A stretch of 55,753 nucleotides of DNA from Paenibacillus barengoltzii NBRC 101215 (GCF_004000745.1 NZ_BILV01000041.1:1-55753); one strand, 5' to 3'; positions 33,311 through 43,197 are shown, counted from the stretch's first letter. The notes: a model not told the origin generated them from the sequence alone. Numbers and translations: made by a program.

Positions 33311-33772
33311 ATGCTTTTGACACCACCAAAAACCAGCTTGCCGCAGCTCTATGCGCTGCGATTAGAGAGGATTCAGGCGAAGGGCATCCAAGGGGCGGAG
33401 CTCATGGAGCTGCTGGAGCGTAAGGACGCCGATGAATTGCAGCAACGAGTAGACCCGGAGCTGCAGTGGGGCGGATTTGTGGAATACCTCCAGGAGCATT
33501 TGGATGAGGTGAAGATTGCCCTATCAGAAGGCTACCGATTTAAATTTATGACCGTAGGCGGCCTGCGAAGCTTGCTGGAGATCAAATTTGGGTTGCGGGC
33601 GGAGCAGGATTATGTTTTTGACAACAACCGCTTTGCTGGCGTTAAATTGCATCGGGAAGCTTATCGGCAACTCAGAGCTTTGGCTCCTGACTATTGGGAG
33701 ATTTTGATTGATCAGGAGGACCCGGATACGGGAACTCTCGAAATGCGCATTGAACATAAATATGCAGATTGA
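33311..33772 (+). CDS. hypothetical protein, about 153 residues
   Basis: I do not recognise this protein. It is a soluble, acidic, mostly helical sequence with no signal peptide, membrane segment or cysteine motif. It has a conserved-looking middle (FKFMTVGGLRSLLEIKFGLRAEQDY) and an acidic end (DQEDPDTGTLEMRIEHKYAD). Coding quality is good (GGGAGG ribosome site, G/C-rich third positions). The start may be ATG 33311 or, with better spacing, TTG 33317. It lies 44 nt after the OppF-type gene and ends before a terminator, so it is probably the last gene of the transporter operon. Confidence 0.65.
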   Translation: MLLTPPKTSLPQLYALRLERIQAKGIQGAELMELLERKDADELQQRVDPELQWGGFVEYLQEHLDEVKIALSEGYRFKFMTVGGLRSLLEIKFGLRAEQDYVFDNNRFAGVKLHREAYRQLRALAPDYWEILIDQEDPDTGTLEMRIEHKYAD

Positions 33773-33786
33773 ATCTGCATTCTATT

Positions 33787-33824
33787 GAACTTAAGGCGGC
33801 GGTCTTAAGTTCCTTTCTTTTTGT
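33787..33824 (+). terminator. intrinsic terminator after the transporter operon
   Basis: GAACTTAAG (33787-33795) pairs perfectly with CTTAAGTTC (33804-33812), followed by CTTTCTTTTT. Confidence 0.8.
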
Positions 33825-33975
33825 AGATATGAGAAAGTATAAAATTCGGGGGATCGGCAAGTGATGAGGCCCGGGCCGGATCTTTCTTCGTACAACTGGT
33901 TTGAATTCTATCCTAGCTGGAAATGATAGATACGAGAATGTTCAACTCTATCTATTTGAAGGGCGGGATGATGCG

Positions 33976-34719
33976 ATGAAACAGATCATGTTGATTACGG
34001 ACGGGTGTTCGAATGTCGGGGAAAGTCCGGTGATGGCTGCGGCGCTGGCAAGGCAGGAAGGAATCACGGTCAATGTGGTAGGGATTGTCGATTACGGTAC
34101 GATTGGCGAGCTGGGGAGTCAGGAGATCGCTGAAATCGCCAAGGCTGGCGGCGGGATGAGCCGGATTGTCGGCACCGAGAACCTGGCGCAGACAATGCAG
34201 ATGATGACGCGCAAAACGGTCGTTCAGACGATTCAACAGGCGGTCCATAAAGAGATTCGGCAGATCCTCGGCGATCAGACGGTGAGTGACTTGCCGCCGG
34301 AGCAGCGCTCCCAAGTCGTTGAGGTGATCGATGAGCTGAGTGAGAACAGCTCGCTGCAGGTGGCGCTTCTAATTGATGCCAGCGCCAGCATGAAGCCGAA
34401 GCTTCGGGCCGTGGAGGAAGCGATTCGAGATATGATGCTGAGCTTGAGCTCGCGGAAAGGGGAGAGTCAACTGGCGGTCTTCCATTTTCCCGGAGCCCAT
34501 AGCGGAGAGGATGCCGTCCTGGATATGGATTGGACCAGCGATCTGGGATCGGCCCGTTCGATCTTCCAACGCCTCGTCATGAGAGGGGCTACGCCAACGG
34601 GACCTGCGCTTCTGAAGGTGATGGATTTTATGCGATATGGTACACTGAATGAACATGGTAAGTCTTGGCGTGAGAAGACGGAGGGACAAGATGGAATCCT
34701 CGGCGACTACGTCGTCTAA
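33976..34719 (+). CDS. yabS: YabS, von Willebrand factor A-domain protein
   Basis: A 247-residue protein. The N-terminal part starts MKQIMLITDGCSNVGESPV. The second half holds a VWA-like fold with the metal-site motif LLIDASASMKPK and TPTGPALLKV. In Bacillus yabS is transcribed during sporulation upstream of the kinase gene yabT. The frame opens at 33901, but ATG 33976 after GGGCGGG fits better. It overlaps yabT by 29 bases. Function is not well defined; a role as partner of the kinase is inferred from synteny. Confidence 0.8.
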   Translation: MKQIMLITDGCSNVGESPVMAAALARQEGITVNVVGIVDYGTIGELGSQEIAEIAKAGGGMSRIVGTENLAQTMQMMTRKTVVQTIQQAVHKEIRQILGDQTVSDLPPEQRSQVVEVIDELSENSSLQVALLIDASASMKPKLRAVEEAIRDMMLSLSSRKGESQLAVFHFPGAHSGEDAVLDMDWTSDLGSARSIFQRLVMRGATPTGPALLKVMDFMRYGTLNEHGKSWREKTEGQDGILGDYVV

Positions 34720-35644
34720 GATTTCCCTGCCGCAGGGAACGCGGATTATCGGACGCTGGAATGGCGGCCGGTATGTGATCCAGCGTCTGCTCGGGCAAGG
34801 GGCTAACGGCGTTGTATTCCTGGTGAAACGGGAGAAAAACGGAAAATTATACGCTCTGAAACTGGGCTTTGATACGCTGGATATTCAATCGGAAGTTAAT
34901 GTGCTGAAAGCACTGCAGCGTCAAGGCCGGCGGCGGGGGGCGGCGGAACGGGATCTCAATTACCTGGTGGAGGTGGACGATTTCACTTACCAGGGAAGGG
35001 AGATTCCTTTCTACGTTATGCGCTATGTGCAAGGGGAACCGTTGCGCGCCTTCTTGGCTCGTCGGGGCCCGCGCTGGCTGGACGTGGCCGGCCTTCAACT
35101 ACTGCAACAGCTCGGACAGTTGCACCGCTCCGGCTGGGTGTTTGGTGACCTTAAGCCGGAGAACGTGCTCGTAGGGGCTTATGGCGAGGTCGAGCTGATT
35201 GATTACGGCGGCGTGACTAGTGAAGGGCACAGCGTCAAGCAGTTCACAGAGTGGTACGACCGCGGCTTCTGGGGAGCGGGAAGCCGTACGGCAGATCCTG
35301 CGTATGACTGGTTCTCCTTCGCGGTCGTTTGCATTCATATGCTTGCTGAGAGTGCACTGAAGAAGGCAGCGACTCAGCTGCCGCAGACGCGCAGCCGGAG
35401 CGATCTTCTAGCCATCGTCGATGGACATGAGGCGTTGGCGCCGTATCGCGCTTGGCTGAAGCGGGCGCTGCACGGGGAGTTCAGCGATACAGCGGAAGCG
35501 TGCCGGTTATGGAAGGAGATAGTCACTCGCCGTATCACTCCGCGGCGCCGGACGCGGCCTGGGACCCCTGGATGGATCGTCGGAGCGTTTGCGGTATCGC
35601 TGACCTTGCTTGCCTGTGCGCTTTATTTAACTTTCCGGTTTTAG
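34691..35644 (+). CDS. yabT: YabT, sporulation-linked Hanks-type serine/threonine kinase
   Basis: A 317-residue membrane-anchored kinase. Visible motifs: glycine-rich loop LGQGANGVV, the lysine in YALKLG, and the catalytic loop VFGDLKPENV, which has Gly-Asp where most kinases have Arg-Asp. The metal-binding motif is DYG instead of DFG. One membrane helix ends the protein (GWIVGAFAVSLTLLACALYLTF). In B. subtilis YabT localises to the asymmetric septum and acts in DNA damage response in the forespore. ATG 34691 follows GGAGGG and overlaps yabS. Confidence 0.85.
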   Translation: MESSATTSSKISLPQGTRIIGRWNGGRYVIQRLLGQGANGVVFLVKREKNGKLYALKLGFDTLDIQSEVNVLKALQRQGRRRGAAERDLNYLVEVDDFTYQGREIPFYVMRYVQGEPLRAFLARRGPRWLDVAGLQLLQQLGQLHRSGWVFGDLKPENVLVGAYGEVELIDYGGVTSEGHSVKQFTEWYDRGFWGAGSRTADPAYDWFSFAVVCIHMLAESALKKAATQLPQTRSRSDLLAIVDGHEALAPYRAWLKRALHGEFSDTAEACRLWKEIVTRRITPRRRTRPGTPGWIVGAFAVSLTLLACALYLTFRF

Positions 35645-35918
35645 GTTGGCCGCTGCCTTCCTCAGCTAACGGACACCAGAGACGCTATTCACTCGTCATT
35701 GGACTTCCTCCGATTCTAACGGACTGAGGAGCTCCTATTTCGGATAATTGCGTTGATCAGGTCCATGATAAGGCGACTTAAGGTCACTGAGGTCCGTTAG
35801 ATTAGGAAATAGCCAGGAAATAGGCAAATAACGTCCTTACAGTCCGTTACGTTTACGAACGAGTTCAGATGTCTCCATTTGGTTCGCTATTTTTGGAGAG
35901 AAGGGAGAGGGGGGCCCG
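35645..35918. other. gap before tilS with a third cluster of the 25-bp repeat
   Basis: No gene. It contains repeat units at 35666-35690 and 35716-35740 (forward) and at 35778-35800 and 35826-35850 (reversed). These share the CTAACG end, CAG-rich middle and GCTATT end with the units at 13499-14730. The ribosome site for tilS, GGAGAGGGG, follows. Confidence 0.6.
35666..35850. repeat. repeat block C: two forward and two reversed units of the 25-bp family
   Basis: The forward unit at 35666 starts CTAACGGACACCAGAGAC and ends GCTATTC; the block A unit starts CTAACGCTTGCCAGAGC. The match in CTAACG and CCAGAG, with the GCTATT end, shows the same family. The reversed unit at 35826-35850 begins AAATAACGTCC. 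The two inner units face away from the outer ones, so the block is palindromic like blocks A and B. Confidence 0.7.
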
Positions 35919-37376
35919 ATGAAGGAAACCACGCTGTACCGCTTAACCGAGCAGGTTCGCCGGTTTGGCCAGCAGGAGCAGTTATGGTTGCCCGGAGATG
36001 TGATCGTTGTGGCGGTGTCCGGCGGAGTCGATTCTACGGTGCTGCTGCATATAATGAAGGAAATCGCTGGGGACAAGGAGCTGGGACTTGGGCTAATCTG
36101 CGCGCACCTTCATCACGGCTTACGCGGAGACGAGGCGGATCGGGATGCGGAATTTGTCCGTAAGCTTGCCAAGCAGCTGGGCATCCCTTTTGATCTGGGT
36201 TACGCGGATGTGCGGGCTTATATGAAGCAAACGGGGCAAAGCCTCGAGCTGGCGGCTCGGGAGAAACGGTACGAATATCTGCATCAGGTGGCCGCTCGTT
36301 ATGGAGCATCGTCCATCGCCCTGGCTCATCATGCCGACGACCAGGCCGAGACGGTGCTGATGCGGCTGCTGCGGGGCAGCGGACCTTCTGGATTAGCCGG
36401 GATGCGACCCAAACGCCGCGAAAAAAATGTGGAACTTATCCGCCCCTTGCTCCGTATATACAAGACGGATTTGCTCCAGGCGTGCCGCGAATCCGGGCTG
36501 GCTTATGTCGAAGACAGCAGCAACCTGGATAAAGAGCTGACGCGGAATTCGATTCGGTTGGATGTGCTGCCATTTTTGGGGCAATATAATGGTCAGTTAC
36601 CGGAATCGCTGAATCGGTTGGCGGTGCTGACTGCAGCGGAAGATGATTATCTGCATCAGGAAGCGGTAAAGTTGTACGCGGAGCTTGTGCGGACGGAGGG
36701 CGGGATTTTCTCGTTGGAAGCCCCTCTATTCTCCGGTTTACATGTTGCTTTACAACGGAGGTTGATTAAACTAATATTAAATTATCTGCCTTTAAGTACG
36801 GAGGATCGCGATTTTGTCAAGGTCGAAGCGATTCGTCAAGGGACAATTCAAGATCGGCCCACAACGTGGAGCTTAGACCTAGGCGGCGGCGTTAGATGCG
36901 TACGCGAATATGACAAGATCCGCTTTATCCCCCCGGCAGTAGAAAGTCGGATTCCTCATTATACATATTTGGTGGAACAAATTCCGGCAGAGGTGCCGAT
37001 CGAGGGCCTGAGCCAGAGCTTGCGAATCACGCGGTCTGGCGCCGGCAGGGAGCTTCACGTCAAGGCAGAAGGAAATAACGAAGCGATATTTGATGCGGAT
37101 GAGTTGGTTTATCCGCTTACCGTGCGTTCCCGTCTTCCGGGAGACGTGATGAAAGTTATGGGATTAAACGGCAGCAAAAAGGTAAAAGATATTTTCATCG
37201 ACGCGAAAATACCACCATCCCTCCGCTCCCGCATCCCGATGGTCACGGATGCCGCAGGCCGGATCCTGTGGATTCCCGGCGTTCGCCGATCCGCAGTTGC
37301 TGCGGTGAACCCGCGCACGACCTCTGTTGTGCAAATGGTTCTTACGCCGCGTCCAGATTTGGATCGCACACCTTGA
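35919..37376 (+). CDS. tilS: TilS, tRNA(Ile)-lysidine synthase
   Basis: A 485-residue protein. TilS converts the wobble C34 of the AUA-reading tRNA-Ile to lysidine using ATP and lysine. The PP-loop motif SGGVDS is at 34-39, followed by HLHHGLRGDEADRDAEFV and HHADDQAETVLMRLLRGSG, the family signature. The C-terminal domain (TilS C) ends in IPMVTDAAGRILWIPGVRRS. Length is normal. It lies between yabT and hpt as in Bacillus, where tilS and hpt are co-transcribed and both essential or linked. Gap to hpt is 51 nt. Confidence 0.95.
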   Translation: MKETTLYRLTEQVRRFGQQEQLWLPGDVIVVAVSGGVDSTVLLHIMKEIAGDKELGLGLICAHLHHGLRGDEADRDAEFVRKLAKQLGIPFDLGYADVRAYMKQTGQSLELAAREKRYEYLHQVAARYGASSIALAHHADDQAETVLMRLLRGSGPSGLAGMRPKRREKNVELIRPLLRIYKTDLLQACRESGLAYVEDSSNLDKELTRNSIRLDVLPFLGQYNGQLPESLNRLAVLTAAEDDYLHQEAVKLYAELVRTEGGIFSLEAPLFSGLHVALQRRLIKLILNYLPLSTEDRDFVKVEAIRQGTIQDRPTTWSLDLGGGVRCVREYDKIRFIPPAVESRIPHYTYLVEQIPAEVPIEGLSQSLRITRSGAGRELHVKAEGNNEAIFDADELVYPLTVRSRLPGDVMKVMGLNGSKKVKDIFIDAKIPPSLRSRIPMVTDAAGRILWIPGVRRSAVAAVNPRTTSVVQMVLTPRPDLDRTP

Positions 37377-37427
37377 GGATTAGCGAAAGATCGGCATTCA
37401 TAGAATAACGTAGGAGGTTCACTCATT

Positions 37428-37967
37428 TTGCTAAACGATATCCAGGAAATTTTGATTACGCGGGAACAAATTCAAGAGAAGGTTGCTGAGTTGGGCAAAC
37501 AGCTGAGTGCGGAGTACGAAGGACGTAACCCGCTCGTAATCTGTATCTTGAAAGGCGCTTTTATTTTTATGGCCGATCTGGTTAAGGAAATTACGGTACC
37601 GATCGAGCTCGACTTCATGGCTGTCTCCAGTTATGGAGCAGGAACCCGTTCTTCCGGGGAAGTGAAAATCATCAAGGATTTGGATACCTCCGTGGAAGGC
37701 CGCGATATCTTGATCGTAGAGGACATTATCGATAGCGGGCTGACGCTCAGCTATTTGATTGATGTGCTTGAACGGCGCAAGGTTAAATCGGTTAAAATCG
37801 TTACGCTGTTTGATAAACCGGCACGGCGTACGGTGGATTTGCAAGCGGACCTGTCAGGGTTCGTTCTTCCGGACGCTTTCGTTGTCGGATACGGTCTGGA
37901 TTATGCCGAGAAATACCGTAACCTCCCATTCATCGGAGTTCTGAAGCCGGAGATTTACACCAGTTGA
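37428..37967 (+). CDS. hpt: hypoxanthine-guanine phosphoribosyltransferase
   Basis: A 179-residue purine salvage enzyme converting hypoxanthine and guanine with PRPP to IMP and GMP. The PRPP-binding motif is [14 protein letters not shown], preceded by the flexible-loop serine-tyrosine in [16 protein letters not shown]. The C-terminal [17 protein letters not shown] is typical. The start is TTG 37428, supported by TAGGAGG at 37411-37417. In Bacillus, HprT lies between tilS and ftsH and can interact with FtsH and TilS regulation. Confidence 0.95.
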   Translation: MLNDIQEILITREQIQEKVAELGKQLSAEYEGRNPLVICILKGAFIFMADLVKEITVPIELDFMAVSSYGAGTRSSGEVKIIKDLDTSVEGRDILIVEDIIDSGLTLSYLIDVLERRKVKSVKIVTLFDKPARRTVDLQADLSGFVLPDAFVVGYGLDYAEKYRNLPFIGVLKPEIYTS

Positions 37968-38009
37968 TTTCGTCGTCCGCTTGGACGAAAGACCACCCTT
38001 GCCGGAATT

Positions 38010-38039
38010 TTGAAATGGCGAGATTGGCTATGGTAAAAT
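38010..38039 (+). promoter_or_regulatory. probable sigma-A promoter of ftsH
   Basis: TTGAAA (38010-38015) and TAAAAT (38034-38039), spacer 18 nt, each one base from consensus, 28 nt before the ftsH ATG. A 7-bp hairpin (TTTCGTC with GACGAAA, about 37968-37990) lies between hpt and this promoter. Confidence 0.6.
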
Positions 38040-38067
38040 AACTTAAGGTCTTGAGAGGAGGTAGGGG

Positions 38068-40197
38068 ATGAATCGGTTCATCCGGAATTCTGGTTTTTAT
38101 TTAATACTTTTCTTAGTCGTGGTGGGCATCGTCCAATTCCTCAATGGCGGACAAGAAGCAACCGTCACCCCTAAGTATTCGGACTTACGTCAGGAACTGA
38201 AGGCTAATAATGTTGATGATCTAACCGTTAAATTTGACGGTTACGCTTATCTGGTAACCGGTAAGTATAAGGAACCTGTCGGAAACGACAAGACGAAGAA
38301 TTTCTCTTTGTATGTGCCTTTTGACGAGAATGTCGTTAAGGAGATTATCGCATACAGCGAACAGAACAACTTTAGTCTGGAATGGAAGAAGATGCAAGGT
38401 GAGAGCATCTGGCTGACCTTCCTGACTTCGATTGTTCCGCTGGCGATTATGTTCATTCTGTTCTTCTTCTTGTTTAATCAAGCGCAGGGCGGCGGCGGCA
38501 AAGTGATGAACTTCGGCAAGAGCCGGGCGCGTCTCTATAATGAAGAGAAGAAGAAAGTCACGTTTGAAGATGTCGCAGGTGCCGATGAAGAGAAGCAAGA
38601 GCTTGTCGAAGTCGTTGAGTTTCTGAAAGATCCGCGGAAGTTCTCGGCCGTGGGGGCAAGAATTCCTAAAGGCGTTCTGCTTGTAGGCCCTCCGGGTACC
38701 GGTAAAACCTTGCTTGCCCGTGCAGTTGCCGGTGAAGCAGGGGTTCCGTTCTTCAGCATTTCCGGTTCTGATTTCGTGGAAATGTTCGTTGGGGTCGGCG
38801 CTTCCCGCGTGCGGGATTTGTTCGAGAACGCGAAGAAGAATGCGCCTTGTATCATCTTTATCGACGAAATTGACGCCGTTGGTCGTCAGCGGGGTGCTGG
38901 GCTTGGCGGCGGTCATGATGAACGCGAACAAACGCTCAACCAATTGCTCGTAGAAATGGACGGTTTCAGCGGCAATGAAGGCATTATCATCATCGCTGCA
39001 ACGAACCGTGCAGATATTCTGGACCCGGCCTTGCTGCGTCCGGGACGTTTTGACCGTCAAATCACGGTAGACCGTCCGGATGTGAAGGGACGCGAAGCGG
39101 TCTTGAAAGTGCATGCGCGCAACAAGCCGCTGACCAAAGACGTCAAGCTGGACGTCATCGCGAAGCGTACGACGGGCTTTACCGGCGCTGATCTGGAGAA
39201 CCTGCTGAACGAAGCGGCCCTCCTCGCCGCACGTCGGAACCGCAAAGATATTTCCATGACGGAAGTCGACGAAGCGATCGACCGCGTAATTGTCGGGACA
39301 GAGAAACGCAGCCGCGTCATCAGCGACCGCGAGAAGCGCATCGTGGCTTACCACGAAGCGGGCCACACGATTGTGGGTTACTTCTTGGAGCATGCCGATA
39401 TGGTGCACAAGGTAACGATCATTCCACGCGGCCGCGCCGGCGGGTATGTCATTATGTTACCGAAGGAAGACCGCATGCTGGCCACGAAGAACGAGCTGCT
39501 GGATCGGGTAACCGGTTTGCTTGGCGGCCGCGTATCCGAGGAGCTGTTTATCGGTGAGATCGGAACCGGCGCGTACAGTGACTTCCAGCAAGCAACCAAC
39601 ATCGTGCGCAGCATGATCATCGAATACGGGATGAGCGAGAAGCTCGGTCCGATGCAGTTCGGTACATCGCAAGGCCAAGTATTCCTGGGCCGCGATATCG
39701 GGCACGAGCAGAACTATAGTGATCAAATCGCTTATGAGATCGATCAGGAAATGCAGCGGTTCATCAACGAATGTTATGAACGTTGTAAGCAGTTGCTGAC
39801 GGAGCATGCCAAGGAAGTTCACCTCATTGCAGAAACATTGCTTGAAGTGGAAACCTTGGAGCTCGAGCAAATCAAGTCGCTGATTGAAACCGGTACGCTG
39901 GACGGCTTGAAGAAAGACGGCCAAGATGGCGGCAACGGTTCCTCCGAACCGGGTGAGCCGACGATCGACAGCGTGGGTGACGTTCGCGTTCGCATCCAAG
40001 GCAAAACTGAGGATACGGCGCCTGCTGCACCGGTCGGAGATATCCCGAATGATGTTCCGGGCGGCACCGCCAACGATCGGACGAACGATCCGGTGGTGGA
40101 CACACCGCAAGGGACCGTCAGCGATACGCCAGGTCAAGCCGATTCGGCGGACGAAGGCAAGGATCCAAATAACGGCGGCAGCACGCCAACCGTGTAA
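38068..40197 (+). CDS. ftsH: FtsH, ATP-dependent membrane zinc metalloprotease
   Basis: A 709-residue protease that degrades membrane and some soluble proteins. Two membrane helices (about 8-24 and 120-140) flank an extracytoplasmic domain. The AAA module has Walker A GPPGTGKT at 207-214, Walker [12 protein letters not shown] and the second region of homology. The zinc site is HEAGH at 429-433. The last 90-odd residues are an acidic, Pro/Thr/Gly-rich extension ([13 protein letters not shown], then many DTP and NDP repeats) that makes the protein longer than B. subtilis FtsH. A strong terminator follows. Confidence 0.96.
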   Translation: MNRFIRNSGFYLILFLVVVGIVQFLNGGQEATVTPKYSDLRQELKANNVDDLTVKFDGYAYLVTGKYKEPVGNDKTKNFSLYVPFDENVVKEIIAYSEQNNFSLEWKKMQGESIWLTFLTSIVPLAIMFILFFFLFNQAQGGGGKVMNFGKSRARLYNEEKKKVTFEDVAGADEEKQELVEVVEFLKDPRKFSAVGARIPKGVLLVGPPGTGKTLLARAVAGEAGVPFFSISGSDFVEMFVGVGASRVRDLFENAKKNAPCIIFIDEIDAVGRQRGAGLGGGHDEREQTLNQLLVEMDGFSGNEGIIIIAATNRADILDPALLRPGRFDRQITVDRPDVKGREAVLKVHARNKPLTKDVKLDVIAKRTTGFTGADLENLLNEAALLAARRNRKDISMTEVDEAIDRVIVGTEKRSRVISDREKRIVAYHEAGHTIVGYFLEHADMVHKVTIIPRGRAGGYVIMLPKEDRMLATKNELLDRVTGLLGGRVSEELFIGEIGTGAYSDFQQATNIVRSMIIEYGMSEKLGPMQFGTSQGQVFLGRDIGHEQNYSDQIAYEIDQEMQRFINECYERCKQLLTEHAKEVHLIAETLLEVETLELEQIKSLIETGTLDGLKKDGQDGGNGSSEPGEPTIDSVGDVRVRIQGKTEDTAPAAPVGDIPNDVPGGTANDRTNDPVVDTPQGTVSDTPGQADSADEGKDPNNGGSTPTV

Positions 40198-40216
40198 ACC
40201 ATACTAGCAAAGACCT

Positions 40217-40249
40217 AATCCGGGAAACCTTCAGTTTCCCGGATTTTTT
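40217..40249 (+). terminator. intrinsic terminator after ftsH
   Basis: AATCCGGGAAAC (40217-40228) pairs perfectly with GTTTCCCGGATT (40234-40245) around CTTCA, followed by TTTT. Confidence 0.92.
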
Positions 40250-40605
40250 GCTTTAGAATGGATGGGATACATCGAGCGTATTGATGAGAACCAGAACAGG
40301 GTCCCCCAGCCTATCCTTAAAATTTTAGTTATTGCTGAATGTGCATATCTCCTCAATAATCCTTATTTTTCCTTCGTTATCAAAGGCTAATGGGACTATA
40401 CGCACCCGGACGGCGCATTGACAGTGCCTTTCACCTTGTGTAAATTAGTTGGTAAACACCGTGTGAAATTTAATACGTTCTTGCCGTTTCACGCAGGATT
40501 GTCATACAACGCAGCTAGAATCCCGGACGACGCGAAGAGATAGAGAGCCAGGATGGGGTTAATACAGCAACAGACGATACATGAGCTTATGGGGGAGGAA
40601 TTCAA
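40250..40605 (+). other. 355-nt gap before the nad operon
   Basis: No gene. Contains the promoter at 40418-40446 and, in the transcript leader, a short inverted repeat GTGAAA (40463-40468) with TTTCAC (40487-40492). A site for the niacin regulator NiaR would be expected here, but I could not identify one with confidence. Confidence 0.5.
40418..40446 (+). promoter_or_regulatory. sigma-A promoter of nadABC
   Basis: Perfect TTGACA (40418-40423), 17-nt spacer, TAAATT (40441-40446). The leader to the nadA start is about 150 nt. Confidence 0.65.
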
Positions 40606-41544
40606 GTGGAGGCTCTAGCGCTTGAGCGTAAAGCCGAAATGAACCGCGAATTGCGGGAAAGGCTGGTTCAGCTCAAGAAAGAACGCAATGCCATCATACT
40701 GGCGCATTATTATCAGCGGGATGAAATCCAAGAAGTCGCGGATTTCCGGGGCGATTCATTTTTGCTCGCTCAGAAGGCCGCTTCGACGGAAGCGGATACC
40801 ATCGTATTCTGCGGCGTACATTTCATGGGCGAGAGCGCCAAGATCTTGGCGCCGAACAAGACGGTACTTATACCTGACGAACGTGCAGGCTGTCCGATGG
40901 CCGATATGGTAAATGTTGACGGCTTGCGCAAGTTGAAGGCGGAGCACCCAAATGCCAAAGTTGTAACCTACATTAACTCTTCCGCAGAAATCAAAGCGGA
41001 GACGGACATCTGCTGCACCTCGTCGAATGCGGTGAAGGTTATTAACTCCGTAGATGCAGACGAGATTATCTGGGTACCGGATAAGAACCTGGGCCATTAC
41101 GTGCAACAGCATACCGACAAGAAGCTGATCATCTGGGAAGGCTATTGCAACACGCATGATATGCTGACGGTCAAAGACGTCGTTGAGATGAAAGCGAAAT
41201 ATCCGAACGCCGAGTTTGTCGTGCATCCGGAATGCCGCCCGGAAGTGGTGGCCATGGGCGATTTCGTCGGCAGCACTACGGCGATCATCGATTACTGCAA
41301 AAATTCCTCCACCAAAGAGTTTATCGTTGGTACGGAGGATGGAACTGGATACCAGCTGCGTAAAGACAGCCCGGACAAAACGTTCCATTTTGCCACGAAA
41401 TATCTGGTGTGCCCGAACATGAAAGTCAATAATCTGAAGAAACTGGTGAAATGCCTGGAAACGATGCAGCCACAAATTTACGTACCGCCTGTCGTTGCCG
41501 ACAAAGCCAGATTATCCTTAGAGCGCATGTTACAAGTTAAGTAG
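40606..41544 (+). CDS. nadA: NadA, quinolinate synthase
   Basis: A 312-residue [4Fe-4S] enzyme that condenses iminoaspartate with dihydroxyacetone phosphate to quinolinate, the first committed ring of NAD. Visible features are the substrate-binding start HYYQRDEIQEVADFRGDSF and the cluster cysteines in ERAGCPMADM, HPECRPEV and VCPNMK. The start is GTG 40606 with GGGGGAGG upstream. It is first in nadA-nadB-nadC. Confidence 0.94.
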   Translation: MEALALERKAEMNRELRERLVQLKKERNAIILAHYYQRDEIQEVADFRGDSFLLAQKAASTEADTIVFCGVHFMGESAKILAPNKTVLIPDERAGCPMADMVNVDGLRKLKAEHPNAKVVTYINSSAEIKAETDICCTSSNAVKVINSVDADEIIWVPDKNLGHYVQQHTDKKLIIWEGYCNTHDMLTVKDVVEMKAKYPNAEFVVHPECRPEVVAMGDFVGSTTAIIDYCKNSSTKEFIVGTEDGTGYQLRKDSPDKTFHFATKYLVCPNMKVNNLKKLVKCLETMQPQIYVPPVVADKARLSLERMLQVK

Positions 41545-41580
41545 CATGCGCTACTCTCTTGTTCAAGATAGGTGACGAAC

Positions 41581-43197
41581 GTGATTCCACAATATTTGGT
41601 TGATTTTGAGGCAAGCCGATTGACGGTCGTGGATACGGATGTGATTGTGATCGGTTCGGGGATTGCCGGTCTTTTTACCGCTATCAAAGCAAGTGAAAAG
41701 AATCGCGTAATCCTGGTCACGAAGAAATCCATGCTGGAGAGCAATACCCGGTATGCGCAGGGGGGGATTGCAGCCGTGATCTCTGAGGATGATTCCCCGG
41801 CCTATCATCGCCAGGATACGCTGTTGGCCGGCGCGGGATTATGCTCCTCCAAAGCGGTGGATATCCTTGTGAATGAGGGGCCGGAAGGCGTTAGAGAGCT
41901 CATGAAGCTGGGTACGTCCTTTGATTTGGAAAACGGGGAGCTGGCGCTCACGAAAGAGGGGGCTCATAGCCATCGCCGAATCTTGCATGCGCACGGGGAT
42001 GCGACAGGGTATGAGATCGTGCGGGCGTTGTCCGAGCAGGCGGAAGCCCATCCGAACATCGAGGTTTGGGACAATCATTATGTAATCGATTTGATTACGG
42101 AGGAGAACGAATGCCTGGGCGCGTTAGTCCAGCGGCCTGACGGGCAGCGTGTGTTCCTGCGCGGGAATGCGACCATTCTATGCTCCGGCGGAGCCGGGCA
42201 GTTGTATCGTTATACGACCAATCCCGAGGTAGCCACAGGGGACGGCCTCGCCATCGCCTATCGGGCAGGAGCGGTGCTTCGCGATATGGAATTTATTCAA
42301 TTTCATCCTACTTCGCTCTGCTACCCGGGCGCCCCGCGGTTCCTCATTTCCGAAGCGGTTCGCGGTGAAGGGGCCGTGCTGCGGAATATTAAAGGTGAGC
42401 GGTTCATGAGCAAGTACCATGAGCTGCTGGAGTTGGCCCCGCGGGATATCGTAGCGCGAGCCATCGTCAGCGAGATGGAGGAGACCGGAGCAAGTATCGT
42501 GTATCTCGATATCACGCACGAAGATCCGGAGAAGATCAAAGCGCGCTTTCCGACGATTTACGAAACCTGCCTGCGTTATGGGCTTGATTTGACCAGTGAC
42601 TGGATTCCAGTCGCTCCGGCAGCGCATTATATGATGGGAGGCGTTCGCGTTAACCATTATGGCGAGACGAGTGTGCAACGGTTGTTCGCCTGCGGTGAGG
42701 TTTCATCGACCGGCGTGCACGGAGCCAATCGGCTTGCCAGCAATTCGCTGTCGGAAGCGATTGTGTTTGGCCGCCGGATTATCCAGCGGATCGAGGAGCT
42801 GCCGCCGCGAACTCGTACGGGCGAGACGGTGGCTTACCACGACGGCCGCATGGCGCCGGCTCCGTTCTCGCTGGTGGAACGCCGCCTTGACCTGCAGAAG
42901 ACGATGGTGCGCCGTGTCGGCCTGCGCCGCACCGCAGGGGGGCTTACCAAGGGTATCGAGGAGTTGGAGAAGCACAAGGCGATTTTTAGCCAAGCGCTGC
43001 ATACCCGCGACCAATGGGAGTATGCCAATATGTTGACCTGTGCGCTGCTGCTGGCCCAAGCGGCATTGGCTCGCGAGGAGAGCCGGGGTGGACACTACCG
43101 CGGGGACTTCCCGGAGCGGGATGACGCGAAATGGCGCAAGCATCTGTTGTGGCAACGGGATCAAGGGATGTTGGAGGAAATTAGCGATGATGTTTAA
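41581..43197 (+). CDS. nadB: NadB, L-aspartate oxidase
   Basis: A 538-residue FAD enzyme that oxidises aspartate to iminoaspartate for NadA. The FAD-binding motif is VIVIGSGIAGLFTAI near residue 21, and the family signatures SHRRILHAHGDATG and FACGEVSSTGVHGANRLASNSL are present. Two GTG starts are possible (41572, 41581); 41581 has AGGTG seven bases before it. It runs into nadC with an eleven-base overlap. It competes with AspA in the hydrogen island for aspartate. Confidence 0.94.
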   Translation: MIPQYLVDFEASRLTVVDTDVIVIGSGIAGLFTAIKASEKNRVILVTKKSMLESNTRYAQGGIAAVISEDDSPAYHRQDTLLAGAGLCSSKAVDILVNEGPEGVRELMKLGTSFDLENGELALTKEGAHSHRRILHAHGDATGYEIVRALSEQAEAHPNIEVWDNHYVIDLITEENECLGALVQRPDGQRVFLRGNATILCSGGAGQLYRYTTNPEVATGDGLAIAYRAGAVLRDMEFIQFHPTSLCYPGAPRFLISEAVRGEGAVLRNIKGERFMSKYHELLELAPRDIVARAIVSEMEETGASIVYLDITHEDPEKIKARFPTIYETCLRYGLDLTSDWIPVAPAAHYMMGGVRVNHYGETSVQRLFACGEVSSTGVHGANRLASNSLSEAIVFGRRIIQRIEELPPRTRTGETVAYHDGRMAPAPFSLVERRLDLQKTMVRRVGLRRTAGGLTKGIEELEKHKAIFSQALHTRDQWEYANMLTCALLLAQAALAREESRGGHYRGDFPERDDAKWRKHLLWQRDQGMLEEISDDV

